A stretch of DNA of 64,000 bases from Streptomyces beigongshangae (GCF_019710745.1 NZ_JAHKJW010000004.1:1-64000), one strand, 5' to 3'; numbered from the stretch's first letter, positions 25,193-34,263 are shown. Notes: generated by a model not told the origin, from the letters alone. Numbers and translations are program-made.

Positions 25193-26839
25193 TCAGGCGG
25201 GGTTGCCCGTCGACACGTAGAGCTGGATCCTGGGCATGTCCTTGGGGTCGACGTCCGAGCCCGACTCGGGGATCTGGGTCATGACCGTGCCCTCGCCGTA
25301 GGCGTTCTCGTCCACCGGCTTGGACTCGTACAGCCAGCCCGCCGCCTGGAAGCACGCCTTCACGGAGTCGATGTTCTTGAACTTGAACTCCGGGACCTTG
25401 ATCTTGTCCGCGTCGTTGTACGACTCGTCGGGCTCCGTGCACTCGGTCTTGTCGATCTTCTTCGTGGTGTCGGGACCCTTGTGCCCGGCCACCTTCTCCG
25501 AAGCCGACGCACGGGCGCTCTCGGCGTCGTACGGCTCCTTCTTGTCGTCGTCCCCGCCCAGCGTCAGGGCGGCGATCAGCCCGCCGACGGCGACGAGCGC
25601 GACGACGATCGAGCCCACGACCACCGGCATGCTGCTCTTGCGCCCGCCCCCGCCGGAACCGGAGTTCTGCGGGGACTGCGGGGACATCGTGTACGGCGGG
25701 GTCGGCAGGCCCTGCTGCGGGGAGTACGCCGCGCCCTGGGCCGGCGCCGGGTAGCCGCCCTGCTGCGGGTAGCCGTACGACGGGGCGGGCGTGTGCGCGG
25801 GCGGCGGTGTCGGCGGGCCGTAGGCGCCGGGCCGGTACGGCGTCTGCACGGTGCCCTGGGGCGGCTGGGCCGACTGGTCGACGGGCGGGAACACCGCGGA
25901 GCTGACACCGGCTCCGCTCGGCGTCTGCGCACCGGGCACGATGCTCGGAGGCGCGGCCTGGAAGGACTGGGCCACGCGCAGGCACTCGTCGCGCATCGAC
26001 TCGGCGCTCACGAAGCGTTCGTTCGGGTTCTTCTTCAGCGCGCGGGCGATCAGCGCGTCCACCGCGGGCGGCAGCGAGCGGTTGACCGAGGAGGGCGCGA
26101 CGGGCGTCTCCTGGACGTGCGCGTACGCGATGGCCAGCGGTGAGTCCGCCTCGAACGGCAGCCGTCCGGTGACCAGCTGGAACAGCATGATGCCGACGGA
26201 GTACAGGTCGGAACGGGCGTCGACACCGCGGCCGAGGGCCTGCTCCGGGGAGAGGTACTGGGGGGTGCCGACGACCATGCCGGTCTGGGTCATCGAGGTC
26301 ACACCGGACTGCATGGCGCGGGCGATGCCGAAGTCCATGACCTTCACCACACCGCGCTTCGTCATCATGACGTTGCCCGGCTTGATGTCGCGGTGCACCA
26401 GGCCCATCTCGTGGCTGATCTCCAGCGCGGCCAGCACATCCGCGGTGATCTTCAGGGCCTTGTCCGCGGGCATGGCGCCGTGCTGCGCGATGTCCTGGTC
26501 GAGGACCGAGCCGAGCGGGCGGCCCTCGACGTACTCCATGACGATGTACGGGGTCGTCACCCCGTCCAGGTCGTCCTCGCCGGTGTCGAAGACCGAGACG
26601 ATGTTCGTGTGCGTGAGTTTGGCCACCGACTGGGCCTCGCGCCGGAAGCGCTCGCGGAATGCCTGCTCCCGCCCGAGGTCGGTGTGCAGTGTCTTGATCG
26701 CGACCTGCCGGTCGAGCACGGAGTCGTATGCGAGATGCACCGAAGCCATGCCGCCCTCGCCGAGCAGGTCGCGCAGCTGGTAGCGCCCGCCCGCGACCGA
26801 GCGCCCTGCATAGCGGTCATGTGCGCCGTCCTGGCTCAT
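25193..26839 (-). CDS. PknB-type Ser/Thr protein kinase with one extracellular PASTA-like domain
   Basis: 548 aa. The kinase domain occupies ~18-280: glycine loop GEGGMASV, Lys49 in VAIKTL, HRDIKPGNVM (Asp151), DFGIAR and activation segment SMTQTGMVVGTPQYLSPEQA. A Pro/Gln/Tyr-rich juxtamembrane linker follows (YGYPQQGGYPAPAQG), then one membrane helix (MPVVVGSIVVALVAVGGLIA). An extracellular tail carries a single PASTA-like domain ending VTMTQIPESG-type and LYVSTGNPA; two Cys (ECTEPD, KACFQ) could form a disulfide. Family knowledge: such kinases sense muropeptides and phosphorylate envelope and FHA proteins. A second kinase is divergent from it. Confidence 0.93.
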   Translation of the reverse strand: MSQDGAHDRYAGRSVAGGRYQLRDLLGEGGMASVHLAYDSVLDRQVAIKTLHTDLGREQAFRERFRREAQSVAKLTHTNIVSVFDTGEDDLDGVTTPYIVMEYVEGRPLGSVLDQDIAQHGAMPADKALKITADVLAALEISHEMGLVHRDIKPGNVMMTKRGVVKVMDFGIARAMQSGVTSMTQTGMVVGTPQYLSPEQALGRGVDARSDLYSVGIMLFQLVTGRLPFEADSPLAIAYAHVQETPVAPSSVNRSLPPAVDALIARALKKNPNERFVSAESMRDECLRVAQSFQAAPPSIVPGAQTPSGAGVSSAVFPPVDQSAQPPQGTVQTPYRPGAYGPPTPPPAHTPAPSYGYPQQGGYPAPAQGAAYSPQQGLPTPPYTMSPQSPQNSGSGGGGRKSSMPVVVGSIVVALVAVGGLIAALTLGGDDDKKEPYDAESARASASEKVAGHKGPDTTKKIDKTECTEPDESYNDADKIKVPEFKFKNIDSVKACFQAAGWLYESKPVDENAYGEGTVMTQIPESGSDVDPKDMPRIQLYVSTGNPA

Positions 26840-27204
26840 CTTCCTGCGTCCCCCATCGGCCGTGCGCCGTCACGCGGGCGAAAGCTGCCGGTGTGGCCCC
26901 CGCGGCCGGTGATCTCTATGGTTATTCCCGGCCAAGTCTGCCCCAGGGCACCGACACGTCAAGCTCGGTGCCCGTTCCGTGACCGTACGCGAAGGAACGG
27001 TCGCGGAAGCGTTACAGGTGTCCTACCGCCGGTACACAGCATGTGCACCCGTATGTGCACCCGCGGCCCGTCCGCGGGTCCGGCGACCGGGTCCATCCCG
27101 GACCGACGCCTCGCGCGGAGGCTGTAGCGTGGCCCGACGGAGACCGTAACAACCACCGCGCGTACTACGTCGACCGGTGCGGACAGAAACGACGGCGAGG
27201 ACCG
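26840..27204. promoter_or_regulatory. Divergent promoter region between two kinase genes
   Basis: 365 bases without a supportable gene. Visible elements: the dyad CCGTTCC-N15-GGAACGG (about 26972-27000), an ATGTGCACCCGT/ATGTGCACCCGC tandem direct repeat (about 27041-27064), and a short AT-rich stretch TCTATGGTTATTCC near 26917. Promoters for both kinases must lie here; I cannot assign the exact hexamers. Confidence 0.5.
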
Positions 27205-28773
27205 ATGGCACAGCAGCAGCGCGCTCAGGGCCCGTCCGACCCCGAGGCGACTGGCGGCGGTATGTCAGATGCGCCGGAGTTGTGGGGTAACGGCGGGCTG
27301 GTCGGGGACGGCCGGTACCGGCTGACCCACAGGCTCGGCCGGGGCGGAATGGCCGAGGTGTTCGCGGCGGAGGACGTCCGCCTGGGACGGACCGTCGCGG
27401 TCAAGCTGCTCCGCGCCGACCTGGCGGAGGACCCCACCTCGAAGGCGCGCTTCACGCGCGAGGCGCAGTCGGTCGCCGGCCTCAACCACCATGCGGTGGT
27501 GGCGGTCTACGACTCGGGCGAGGACGTGTTCGCCCACCAGACCGTGCCGTACATCGTGATGGAGCTCGTCGAGGGCCGCACGATCCGCGACCTCCTCATC
27601 AACGCCGAGGCACCGGGGCCCGAGCAGGCGCTCATCATCGTCTCCGGGGTGCTGGAGGCGCTCGCCTACTCGCACCAGCACGGCATCGTGCACCGGGACA
27701 TCAAGCCCGCGAACGTGATCATCACCAACACCGGCGCGGTGAAGGTGATGGACTTCGGCATCGCGCGCGCCCTGCACGGCGCCCAGTCGACGATGACGCA
27801 GACCGGCATGGTCATGGGCACGCCCCAGTACCTGTCGCCGGAGCAGGCGCTCGGCAAGGCGGTCGACCACCGGAGCGACCTGTACGCGACGGGCTGTCTG
27901 CTCTACGAACTGCTCGCGCTGCGGCCCCCGTTCACCGGTGAGACCCCGCTGTCGGTGGTCTACCAGCACGTCCAGGACATCCCGGTGCCCCCCTCCGAGG
28001 TCTCGGACGGGGTGCCGCCGGAGCTCGACGGCCTGGTCATGCGCTCGCTCGCGAAGGAGCCGGACGACCGGTTCCAGACCGCGGAGGAGATGCGCGGAAC
28101 CGTCCAGTACGCACTGCAGATGCTGTACGAGGAGGGCGGCCACACCGGCACCTGGAACACCGGCCCGGTCACCGCGTACGAGGGCAGCACCTCGGTGATG
28201 GGCATGGCGGGCGCGGCCGGGCTGCCGCACTCCGGCGACATGGGAACCGCTCCGATCCCGGCACCGCTGCTGCCCCAGGGCCGCGGCGGAGGCGACGACG
28301 GGGGTTTCGAGGGCAACGGCAACCGGGGCAGCGGCCGCGGCAAGCTGTGGATCCTCGCGGTCCTCGCGGTGATCGCGATCGCGGCGGGGGTGGCGCTGGC
28401 GATGAACGGCGGTGGCGGCGAGGGCGGCGGGCAGGACTCCACGACGTCGCCGAGCGCCTCGGAGAGCGAGAAGAAGAGCACTCCGAGCAAGGACACGTCG
28501 AAGGAACCGACGGACGAGCAGACGAACGAGGACTCGACCACGGGCGGCTCCTCGGACTACCAGCCGTCCTACCGGCCGTCGCCGACCTACTCGCCCACCC
28601 CCACACGGGTCGAGCCCTCGGCACAGCCCACGACCGAGGAGCCCACCGCGTCCGAGACGCCGGACGACGACCCGACCCCGACGAACGAGGACCCGCCCCC
28701 GGTGGAGTCGCCGGCTGCCGACGGCGGCACGAACGGGGAGCCCGGCGGCGAGAGCGGCGGCGGCGGAACCTGA
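27205..28773 (+). CDS. Transmembrane Ser/Thr protein kinase
   Basis: 522 aa starting at ATG 27205 after GGCGAGG. Kinase domain ~37-300: GRGGMAEV, Lys67 in VAVKLL, HRDIKPANVI (Asp165), DFGIAR and STMTQTGMVMGTPQYLSPEQ. One membrane helix (LWILAVLAVIAIAAGVALAM) follows. The extracellular part has no PASTA repeat; it is a Ser/Thr/Pro/Glu-rich disordered stalk (YQPSYRPSPTYSPTPTRVEP). Its sensor function is therefore unknown. The paralogous kinase at 25193 is divergent, pointing to an ancient duplication. Confidence 0.92.
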   Translation: MAQQQRAQGPSDPEATGGGMSDAPELWGNGGLVGDGRYRLTHRLGRGGMAEVFAAEDVRLGRTVAVKLLRADLAEDPTSKARFTREAQSVAGLNHHAVVAVYDSGEDVFAHQTVPYIVMELVEGRTIRDLLINAEAPGPEQALIIVSGVLEALAYSHQHGIVHRDIKPANVIITNTGAVKVMDFGIARALHGAQSTMTQTGMVMGTPQYLSPEQALGKAVDHRSDLYATGCLLYELLALRPPFTGETPLSVVYQHVQDIPVPPSEVSDGVPPELDGLVMRSLAKEPDDRFQTAEEMRGTVQYALQMLYEEGGHTGTWNTGPVTAYEGSTSVMGMAGAAGLPHSGDMGTAPIPAPLLPQGRGGGDDGGFEGNGNRGSGRGKLWILAVLAVIAIAAGVALAMNGGGGEGGGQDSTTSPSASESEKKSTPSKDTSKEPTDEQTNEDSTTGGSSDYQPSYRPSPTYSPTPTRVEPSAQPTTEEPTASETPDDDPTPTNEDPPPVESPAADGGTNGEPGGESGGGGT

Positions 28774-28797
28774 TCCCGGCGGGGCCGGGGAGGGCCA

Positions 28798-28831
28798 CGG
28801 ACCGGGCGCGTCAGGTGACGCGCCCGGTCCG
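28798..28831. terminator. Bidirectional terminator, kinase / PPOX
   Basis: CGGACCGGGCGCGTCA pairs with TGACGCGCCCGGTCCG around a GG loop, a 16-bp perfect stem. It covers the last codons of the minus-strand PPOX gene and stops the plus-strand kinase transcript. Confidence 0.8.
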
Positions 28832-29233
28832 GCGTTCCCCGCCGATGCCCATGGAGTGCACCGTGGCCAGGTGCGGGGTGATGCCGAGGTAGACGGGCTC
28901 GAACGGACCGCCGTCCACGCGCAGGGGGACGGGGCCGAAGCGTTCGAGCTGCGCGGCGGTCGGCTCGACCGGCTCGCACACCCCGACAACCTGCACGGAC
29001 CACCGCTCCGCACCCGCCGGGGCGCAGGACAGGTTGTCCGCGCCGTAGGCGACGACACTGCCCGCGCACACCCGGTGGTGACCGTGTCCCCCGTGCATCC
29101 GCAGCAGGACGCGGCCGTCCGTCACGATGTGCCGGGCGGGCGCCAGGAAGGGCAGGGCGCGCACGCTGGCCGCCACCCGGCCGTACGCGACGTGGCCGAG
29201 CAGGCCGGCGGCGGTGTGCTGGTCGGTCGGCAT
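28811..29233 (-). CDS. Pyridoxamine 5'-phosphate oxidase-family flavin-binding protein
   Basis: A 140-aa split-barrel protein of the PNPOx/F420- or FMN-binding group: GHVAYGRVAASVRALPFLAPA, VLLRMHGGHGHHRVCAGSVVAYGADN and VQVVGVCEPVEP match the small 'PPOX family' proteins of actinomycetes. Which flavin or deazaflavin it binds and which substrate it reduces are unknown. It ends inside a terminator hairpin and is transcribed away from the repeat block at 29301. Confidence 0.78.
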   Translation of the reverse strand: MPTDQHTAAGLLGHVAYGRVAASVRALPFLAPARHIVTDGRVLLRMHGGHGHHRVCAGSVVAYGADNLSCAPAGAERWSVQVVGVCEPVEPTAAQLERFGPVPLRVDGGPFEPVYLGITPHLATVHSMGIGGERRTGRVT

Positions 29234-29552
29234 GCCCCCAATGTGCGGTACGCGGATGATCCCGCAGAAGGGACGCGGGGCCTTTCACACCGGGCCGAAG
29301 GTCCCGCCCGCCCGCGCCGGCCCGGTCCCGCCCGTCCGCGCCGGCCCGGTCCCGCCCGCCCGCGCCGGCCCGGTCCCGCCCGCCCGCACCGGCCCGACTC
29401 CGGTCACCCGCACCGGCCCGGTTCCGGTCACCCGTGCCGGCCCGACTCCGGTCACCCGTGCCAGGGCTCTCCTTCAGCCGCCCGTGCCGGGCATCCCCCA
29501 GCCGCCCGTGCCGGGCACCCCGTGCCGCCCCGGCGCTACGAAGGGCGGCAGC
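29234..29552. other. Intergenic region with tandem repeats
   Basis: 319 bases between the PPOX promoter side and the response-regulator 3' end. Half of it is the 24-bp repeat array described separately; a second small repeat, CAGCCGCCCGTGCCGGGCA (two copies near 29477-29517), follows. The plus-strand frame through the array would encode an 8-residue Pro/Ala/Arg repeat but has no start signal and continues antisense to the response regulator, so I do not call a gene. Confidence 0.55.
29301..29462. repeat. 24-bp tandem repeat array (about 6.8 copies)
   Basis: The unit begins GTCCCGCCCGCCCGCGCC and ends in GGCCCG (24 bp). Starts are at 29301, 29325, 29349, 29373, 29397, 29421 and 29445. The first four units are nearly identical; the last three diverge in the first half to ACTCCGGTCACCCG-type. 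Because the unit is a multiple of 3, every frame stays open through it. Confidence 0.9.
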
Positions 29553-30215
29553 TCACCGTTGTTTTCCCGCCTGCAGCCGGGCCACGTAGGCCGCCGCCTG
29601 TGCGCGGCGCTCCATGCCGAGCTTGGCCAGCAGGCTGGAGACGTAGTTCTTGATCGTCTTCTCGGCCAGGTGCAGCCGTTCGCCGATCACGCGGTTGGTG
29701 AGCCCCTCGCCGATCAGGTCCAGGATCCTGCGTTCCTGGTCGGTGAGGTTCGCGAGCCTGGAGTCGCCCTTGGGGCCGCCCCCGTCGCGCAGCCGCTCCA
29801 GGACACGGGCGGTCGCCTCCGGATCGAGCAGCGACTTGCCCGCCGCGACGTCACGGATCGCCGAGAGCAGTTCGTCACCGCGGATCGCCTTCAGCGCGTA
29901 GCCCGAGGCACCCGCCATGATCGCGTCGAAGAGGGCCTCGTCGTCGGCGTACGAGGTGAGCATGAGGCACTTGACCGACTCGTCCCGGGAGCGGATCTCC
30001 CGGCAGACCTCGACCCCGCTGCCGTCCGGCAGCCGTACGTCCAGGACGGCGACGTCGGGGCGCGTGGCCGGAATGCGTGCCATCGCGTCGGCCGCCGTAC
30101 CGGCCTCGCCGACCACCTCGATGTCGTCCTCCATCGACAGCAGCTCGTGCACCCCCCGGCGGACCACCTCATGGTCGTCGAGAAGAAATACAGTGATTTT
30201 TCCTTCTTCGTGCAC
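29553..30215 (-). CDS. LuxR-type (NarL/DevR-like) response regulator
   Basis: 220 aa. Receiver domain with the acidic pocket [11 protein letters not shown] (~11-21) and phospho-acceptor Asp59 in [13 protein letters not shown]; conserved [13 protein letters not shown] and [13 protein letters not shown] (Lys) follow. The C-terminal LuxR helix-turn-helix is at ~150-210 ([21 protein letters not shown] ... [14 protein letters not shown]). The fold matches DevR/DosR-like regulators. No sensor kinase gene is adjacent, so it may be an orphan. I chose the GTG at 30215 ([10 protein letters not shown]); no strong ribosome binding site precedes it. Confidence 0.9.
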   Translation of the reverse strand: MHEEGKITVFLLDDHEVVRRGVHELLSMEDDIEVVGEAGTAADAMARIPATRPDVAVLDVRLPDGSGVEVCREIRSRDESVKCLMLTSYADDEALFDAIMAGASGYALKAIRGDELLSAIRDVAAGKSLLDPEATARVLERLRDGGGPKGDSRLANLTDQERRILDLIGEGLTNRVIGERLHLAEKTIKNYVSSLLAKLGMERRAQAAAYVARLQAGKQR

Positions 30216-30621
30216 GGAGCAAGTCTCACACACGATCTTTCCGCTCGCCCTGGATGAACTCTTCCCGTCGCCGGGGTGGCCGGGATAACGTGCCGGTGTT
30301 CCGGCCCCCTGCGAGGCTGTGACCAGTGCTGCGACCGGCAACCGCTCCCGACCTTCGCGAAGTACTCGGAAGTCCAAGTGAAATTACTTGGAAACCCGAG
30401 TAAAAATGCAGGTCAGGAGGGGTTTCACAGAAATGTGGCGCACTGGGTAACGTGCTTGTTGCAGGGTGCTCGCCGGGGCACCTGTCACGCCTGTTCCCTG
30501 CCGAGGGCACCCACCCCGTGCACGGGTACGGAGAGCGGGCGAGCCGCTCCCCGGTCCTCGAAAGGACTGGGGAACCCCAGTTCCCGGCAACCCCGGGGGC
30601 CGGACCGACGGAGGAGCACAC
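30216..30621. other. Divergent region before second bkd operon
   Basis: 406 bases without a supportable gene. It is locally AT-rich at 30355-30440 and holds the 40-bp nested palindrome. The 3' half (about 30460-30600) contains AAAGGACTGGGGAACCCCAGTTCC, in which ACTGGGG and CCCCAGT form a short dyad. Promoters for the response regulator and the bkd operon must lie here. Confidence 0.5.
30363..30402. promoter_or_regulatory. 40-bp nested palindromic operator candidate
   Basis: Two nested inverted repeats share one centre. The outer arms are TACTCGG (30363-30369) and CCGAGTA (30396-30402). The inner arms are TCCAAGT (30373-30379) and ACTTGGA (30386-30392), with a 6-base spacer GAAATT. All 28 arm bases pair perfectly. 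It sits 220 bases before the second bkd E1-alpha start and 148 bases before the divergent response regulator start. Confidence 0.75.
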
Positions 30622-31794
30622 GTGACCGTGGAGAGCACTGCCGCGCGTAAGCCGCGACGCAGCGCCGGTGTCAAGCGCACCGCTGCGAAGAAGCCGCCGG
30701 GCGCCCGGCCCGACCTCGTACAGTTGCTGACCCCGGAGGGGAAGCGCGTCAAGAATGGCGAATTCGACGCGTACGTAGCCGACATCACCCCGGAAGAGCT
30801 GCGCGGGCTGTACCGCGACATGGTGCTCACCCGGCGCTTCGACGCCGAGGCCACCTCCCTGCAGCGCCAGGGCGAGCTGGGCCTGTGGGCCTCGCTGCTC
30901 GGCCAGGAGGCCGCCCAGATCGGCTCCGGACGGGCCACCCGCGAGGACGACTACGTCTTCCCGACCTACCGCGAGCACGGCGTGGCCTGGTGCCGCGGAG
31001 TCGACCCGACCAACCTGCTCGGCATGTTCCGCGGCGTGAACAACGGCGGCTGGGACCCGAACGGCAACAACTTCCACCTGTACACGATCGTCATCGGCTC
31101 GCAGACGCTGCACGCCACCGGCTATGCCATGGGCGTCGCCAAGGACGGCGCCGACTCGGCCGTGATCGCGTACTTCGGGGACGGCGCCTCCAGCCAGGGC
31201 GACGTTGCCGAATCATTCACCTTCTCCGCGGTCTACAACGCGCCCGTCGTGTTCTTCTGCCAGAACAACCAGTGGGCGATCTCCGAGCCCACCGAGCGCC
31301 AGAGCCGCGTCCCGCTCTACCAGCGCGCACAGGGGTACGGCTTCCCGGGCGTCCGCGTGGACGGCAACGACGTCCTCGCCTGCCTCGCCGTCACGAAGTG
31401 GGCGCTGGAGCGGGCCCGCCGGGGCGAGGGGCCGACCCTCGTCGAGGCGTACACGTACCGCATGGGCGCCCACACCACCTCCGACGACCCGACCAAGTAC
31501 CGGGCCGACGAGGAGCGCGAGGCGTGGGAGGCGAAGGACCCGATCCTGCGCCTGCGCACGTACCTGGAGGACTCAAACCACGCGGACGAGGGATTCTTCG
31601 CGGAACTCGACGCCGAGAGCGAGGCGTTGGGCAGACGAGTGCGCGAAGCCGTCCGTGCCATGCCGGACCCGGACCGATTCGCCATCTTCGAGAACGTGTA
31701 CGCGGACGGGCACGCGCTCGTCGACGAGGAGCGGGCCCAGTTCGCCGCCTACCAGGCGTCGTTCGCCGATGAAGGGGAGGGCAAGCAGCGATGA
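30622..31794 (+). CDS. bkdA: Branched-chain 2-oxo acid dehydrogenase E1 alpha subunit (second cluster)
   Basis: 390 aa from a GTG at 30622 with GGAGGAG upstream. Lys/Arg-rich N-terminus (~1-30), then the E1-alpha fold with the thiamine-diphosphate motif from FGDGASSQGDVAESFTFSAV to QNNQWAIS (~185-218) and the loop YRMGAHTTSDDPTKYR. It is a paralogue of the E1 alpha at 15493, only moderately similar outside the motifs. Two such clusters near one another are known in S. avermitilis and S. coelicolor. ATGA overlap with E1 beta shows coupling. Confidence 0.92.
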   Translation: MTVESTAARKPRRSAGVKRTAAKKPPGARPDLVQLLTPEGKRVKNGEFDAYVADITPEELRGLYRDMVLTRRFDAEATSLQRQGELGLWASLLGQEAAQIGSGRATREDDYVFPTYREHGVAWCRGVDPTNLLGMFRGVNNGGWDPNGNNFHLYTIVIGSQTLHATGYAMGVAKDGADSAVIAYFGDGASSQGDVAESFTFSAVYNAPVVFFCQNNQWAISEPTERQSRVPLYQRAQGYGFPGVRVDGNDVLACLAVTKWALERARRGEGPTLVEAYTYRMGAHTTSDDPTKYRADEEREAWEAKDPILRLRTYLEDSNHADEGFFAELDAESEALGRRVREAVRAMPDPDRFAIFENVYADGHALVDEERAQFAAYQASFADEGEGKQR

Positions 31795-32771
31795 CAGCGG
31801 AAAAGATGGCGCTGGCCAAGGCGATCAACGAATCGTTGCGCACGGCCCTCGACGCGGACCCCAAGGTCCTGATCATGGGCGAGGACGTCGGCAAGCTCGG
31901 CGGTGTGTTCCGGGTGACCGACGGCCTGCAGAAGGACTTCGGCGAGGACCGGGTCATCGACACCCCGCTCGCCGAGTCGGGCATCGTCGGCACGGCGATC
32001 GGCCTCGCGCTGCGCGGCTACCGCCCGGTCGTGGAGATCCAGTTCGACGGGTTCGTCTTCCCGGCGTACGACCAGATCGTCACGCAGCTCGCGAAGATGC
32101 ACGCGCGGGCGCTCGGCAAGATCAAGCTCCCCGTCGTCATCCGCATCCCGTACGGCGGCGGCATCGGCGCGGTCGAGCACCACTCCGAGTCCCCCGAAGC
32201 GCTCTTCGCGCACGTGGCGGGCCTGAAGGTGGTCTCCCCGTCGAACGCGGGCGACGCCTACTGGATGATGCAGCAGGCCATCCACAGCGACGACCCGGTG
32301 ATCTTCTTCGAGCCGAAGCGGCGCTACTGGGACAAGTCCGAGGTGAACCGCGAGGCGATCCCCGGGCCGCTGCACAGGGCACGCGTGGTGCGCGAAGGCA
32401 CCGATCTGACGCTGGCCGCCTACGGACCGATGGTGAAGGTCTGCCAGGAGGCCGCGGCGGCCGCCCAGGAGGAGGGCAAGTCCCTGGAGGTGCTGGACCT
32501 GCGGTCGATGTCCCCGATCGACTTCGATTCGATCCAGACCTCGGTCGAGAGGACCCGCCGCCTGGTCGTGGTGCACGAGGCGCCGGTGTTCCTCGGGACG
32601 GGCGCGGAGATCGCGGCCCGGATCACCGAGCGGTGCTTCTACCACCTGGAGGCGCCGGTCCTGCGGGTCGGCGGCTACCACGCGCCGTATCCGCCGGCCC
32701 GCCTGGAGGACGAGTACCTGCCGGGCCTGGACCGGGTGCTCGACGCCGTCGACCGCTCGCTGGCGTACTGA
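31791..32771 (+). CDS. bkdB: Branched-chain 2-oxo acid dehydrogenase E1 beta subunit (second cluster)
   Basis: 326 aa. VLIMGEDVGKLGGVFRVTDG, DTPLAESGIVGTAIGLALRG and IRIPYGGGIGAVEHHSESPE mark the pyrimidine-binding half. LVVVHEAPVFLGTGAEIAAR is in the C-terminal domain. It pairs with the upstream alpha subunit to make the decarboxylase heterotetramer. Ten bases separate it from the E2 gene, which has its own GGAGAGGG ribosome binding site. Confidence 0.93.
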   Translation: MTAEKMALAKAINESLRTALDADPKVLIMGEDVGKLGGVFRVTDGLQKDFGEDRVIDTPLAESGIVGTAIGLALRGYRPVVEIQFDGFVFPAYDQIVTQLAKMHARALGKIKLPVVIRIPYGGGIGAVEHHSESPEALFAHVAGLKVVSPSNAGDAYWMMQQAIHSDDPVIFFEPKRRYWDKSEVNREAIPGPLHRARVVREGTDLTLAAYGPMVKVCQEAAAAAQEEGKSLEVLDLRSMSPIDFDSIQTSVERTRRLVVVHEAPVFLGTGAEIAARITERCFYHLEAPVLRVGGYHAPYPPARLEDEYLPGLDRVLDAVDRSLAY

Positions 32772-32781
32772 GGAGAGGGTC

Positions 32782-34263
32782 GTGACGACGATGACAGAAA
32801 CGGCCTCGGGGCTGCGCGAGTTCAGGATGCCCGACGTGGGCGAGGGCCTGACCGAGGCGGAGATCCTCAAGTGGTACGTCCAGCCCGGTGACACGGTCAC
32901 CGACGGGCAGGTGGTCTGCGAGGTCGAGACCGCGAAGGCCGCCGTCGAGCTGCCGATCCCCTACGACGGGGTGGTGCACGAGCTGCGCTTCCCCGAGGGG
33001 ACGACGGTGGACGTGGGCCAGGTGATCATCGCGGTGGACGTGTCGGGCGGAGCGGCCCCGACCGCACCGGCCGTGGCACAGGCCCCGGCCGTACCGGCCG
33101 TGACGGCACCCCCGGCGGAGCCCGAGCCGGAGGGCCGCAAGCCGGTCCTCGTCGGGTACGGGGTCGCGGTGTCCTCCACGAAGCGCCGTCCCCGCAGGGG
33201 CGTTCCGGTCCGGCAGGCGGAGGCGGCCGCGGCGGTGCGGGGCGAGCTGAACGGCCACGCGGCACCGGCGGCCCGTCCGCTGGCCAAGCCGCCGGTGCGC
33301 AAGCTGGCCAAGGACCTCGGGGTCGACCTCGCGTCGGTCACGCCCTCCGGCCCGGACGGGATCATCACCCGCGAGGACGTGCACGCGGCGGTGGCCCCGG
33401 CCCCGGCGGCGGAGCCCTCCGGCACCGAGGCACCCCCGGTGGCCCCGGCACCGGCCCCCGTCGGTGCTCCGGCCCCGGCCGGCACCACGGCTGCGGCCCC
33501 GCTCGCCCCGTCCCCGTCTCTTTCGCCGTCTCCGTCTCTTTCTCCGTCCTCGTCCGACGGCGTGCGGGAGATCCGGGTGCCGGTCAAGGGCGTCCGCAAG
33601 GCGACCGCGGCCGCGATGGTGGGGTCGGCGTTCACCGCGCCGCACGTCACAGAGTTCGTCACGGTCGACGTGACACGCACGATGAAGCTGGTCGAGGAGC
33701 TCAAGCAGGACAAGGACATGCAGGGGCTGCGGGTCAATCCGCTGCTGCTGATCTCCAAGGCCCTGCTGGTCGCCGTCAAGCGCCACCCCGAGATCAACGC
33801 CTCCTGGGACGAGGCGAACCAGGAGATCGTCCGAAAGCACTACGTGAACCTGGGCATCGCGGCGGCCACCCCCCGCGGCCTGATCGTCCCGAACATCAAG
33901 GACGCCCACGCCAAGACGCTGCCGCAGCTCGCCGAGGCGCTCGGGGAGCTGGTGGGCACCGCCCGCGAGGGGCGGACCTCACCGGCGGCCATGCAGGGGG
34001 GCACGGTGACGATCACCAATGTCGGGGTGTTCGGCGTCGACACCGGTACACCGATCCTCAACCCCGGTGAGTCGGCGATCCTCGCCGTCGGGTCGATCAA
34101 GCTCCAGCCGTGGGTGCACAAGGGGAAGGTCAAGCCCCGTCAGGTGACGACGCTGGCGCTGTCCTTCGACCACCGGCTGGTGGACGGCGAGCTGGGGTCC
34201 AAGGTCCTCGCCGATGTGGCGGCGGTCCTGGAGCGCCCCAAGCGATTGATCACCTGGGGATAG
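32782..34263 (+). CDS. bkdC: Branched-chain 2-oxo acid dehydrogenase E2 acyltransferase (second cluster)
   Basis: 493 aa. N-terminal lipoyl domain with the modified Lys at ~52 (CEVETAKAAVELP), a Pro/Ala-rich linker, a subunit-binding domain (KPPVRKLAKDLGVDLASV), a second flexible linker containing a Ser-Pro-Ser-Leu repeat, and the catalytic core ending LALSFDHRLVDGELGS (His ~464). It forms the core of the complex. The GTG start is set by GGAGAGGGTC just upstream; an ATG three codons later is possible. No E3 gene follows; a strong terminator does. Confidence 0.93.
   Translation: MTTMTETASGLREFRMPDVGEGLTEAEILKWYVQPGDTVTDGQVVCEVETAKAAVELPIPYDGVVHELRFPEGTTVDVGQVIIAVDVSGGAAPTAPAVAQAPAVPAVTAPPAEPEPEGRKPVLVGYGVAVSSTKRRPRRGVPVRQAEAAAAVRGELNGHAAPAARPLAKPPVRKLAKDLGVDLASVTPSGPDGIITREDVHAAVAPAPAAEPSGTEAPPVAPAPAPVGAPAPAGTTAAAPLAPSPSLSPSPSLSPSSSDGVREIRVPVKGVRKATAAAMVGSAFTAPHVTEFVTVDVTRTMKLVEELKQDKDMQGLRVNPLLLISKALLVAVKRHPEINASWDEANQEIVRKHYVNLGIAAATPRGLIVPNIKDAHAKTLPQLAEALGELVGTAREGRTSPAAMQGGTVTITNVGVFGVDTGTPILNPGESAILAVGSIKLQPWVHKGKVKPRQVTTLALSFDHRLVDGELGSKVLADVAAVLERPKRLITWG

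Noticed and set aside
29301..29520. Possible CRISPR array
   Set aside because: The repeats are contiguous with no unique spacers of regular length and no cas genes nearby.
29127..30257. Plus-strand frame through the 24-bp repeat array encoding Pro/Ala/Arg 8-mers
   Set aside because: No start signal, and two thirds of it is antisense to a clear response regulator. Kept as a repeat, not a gene.
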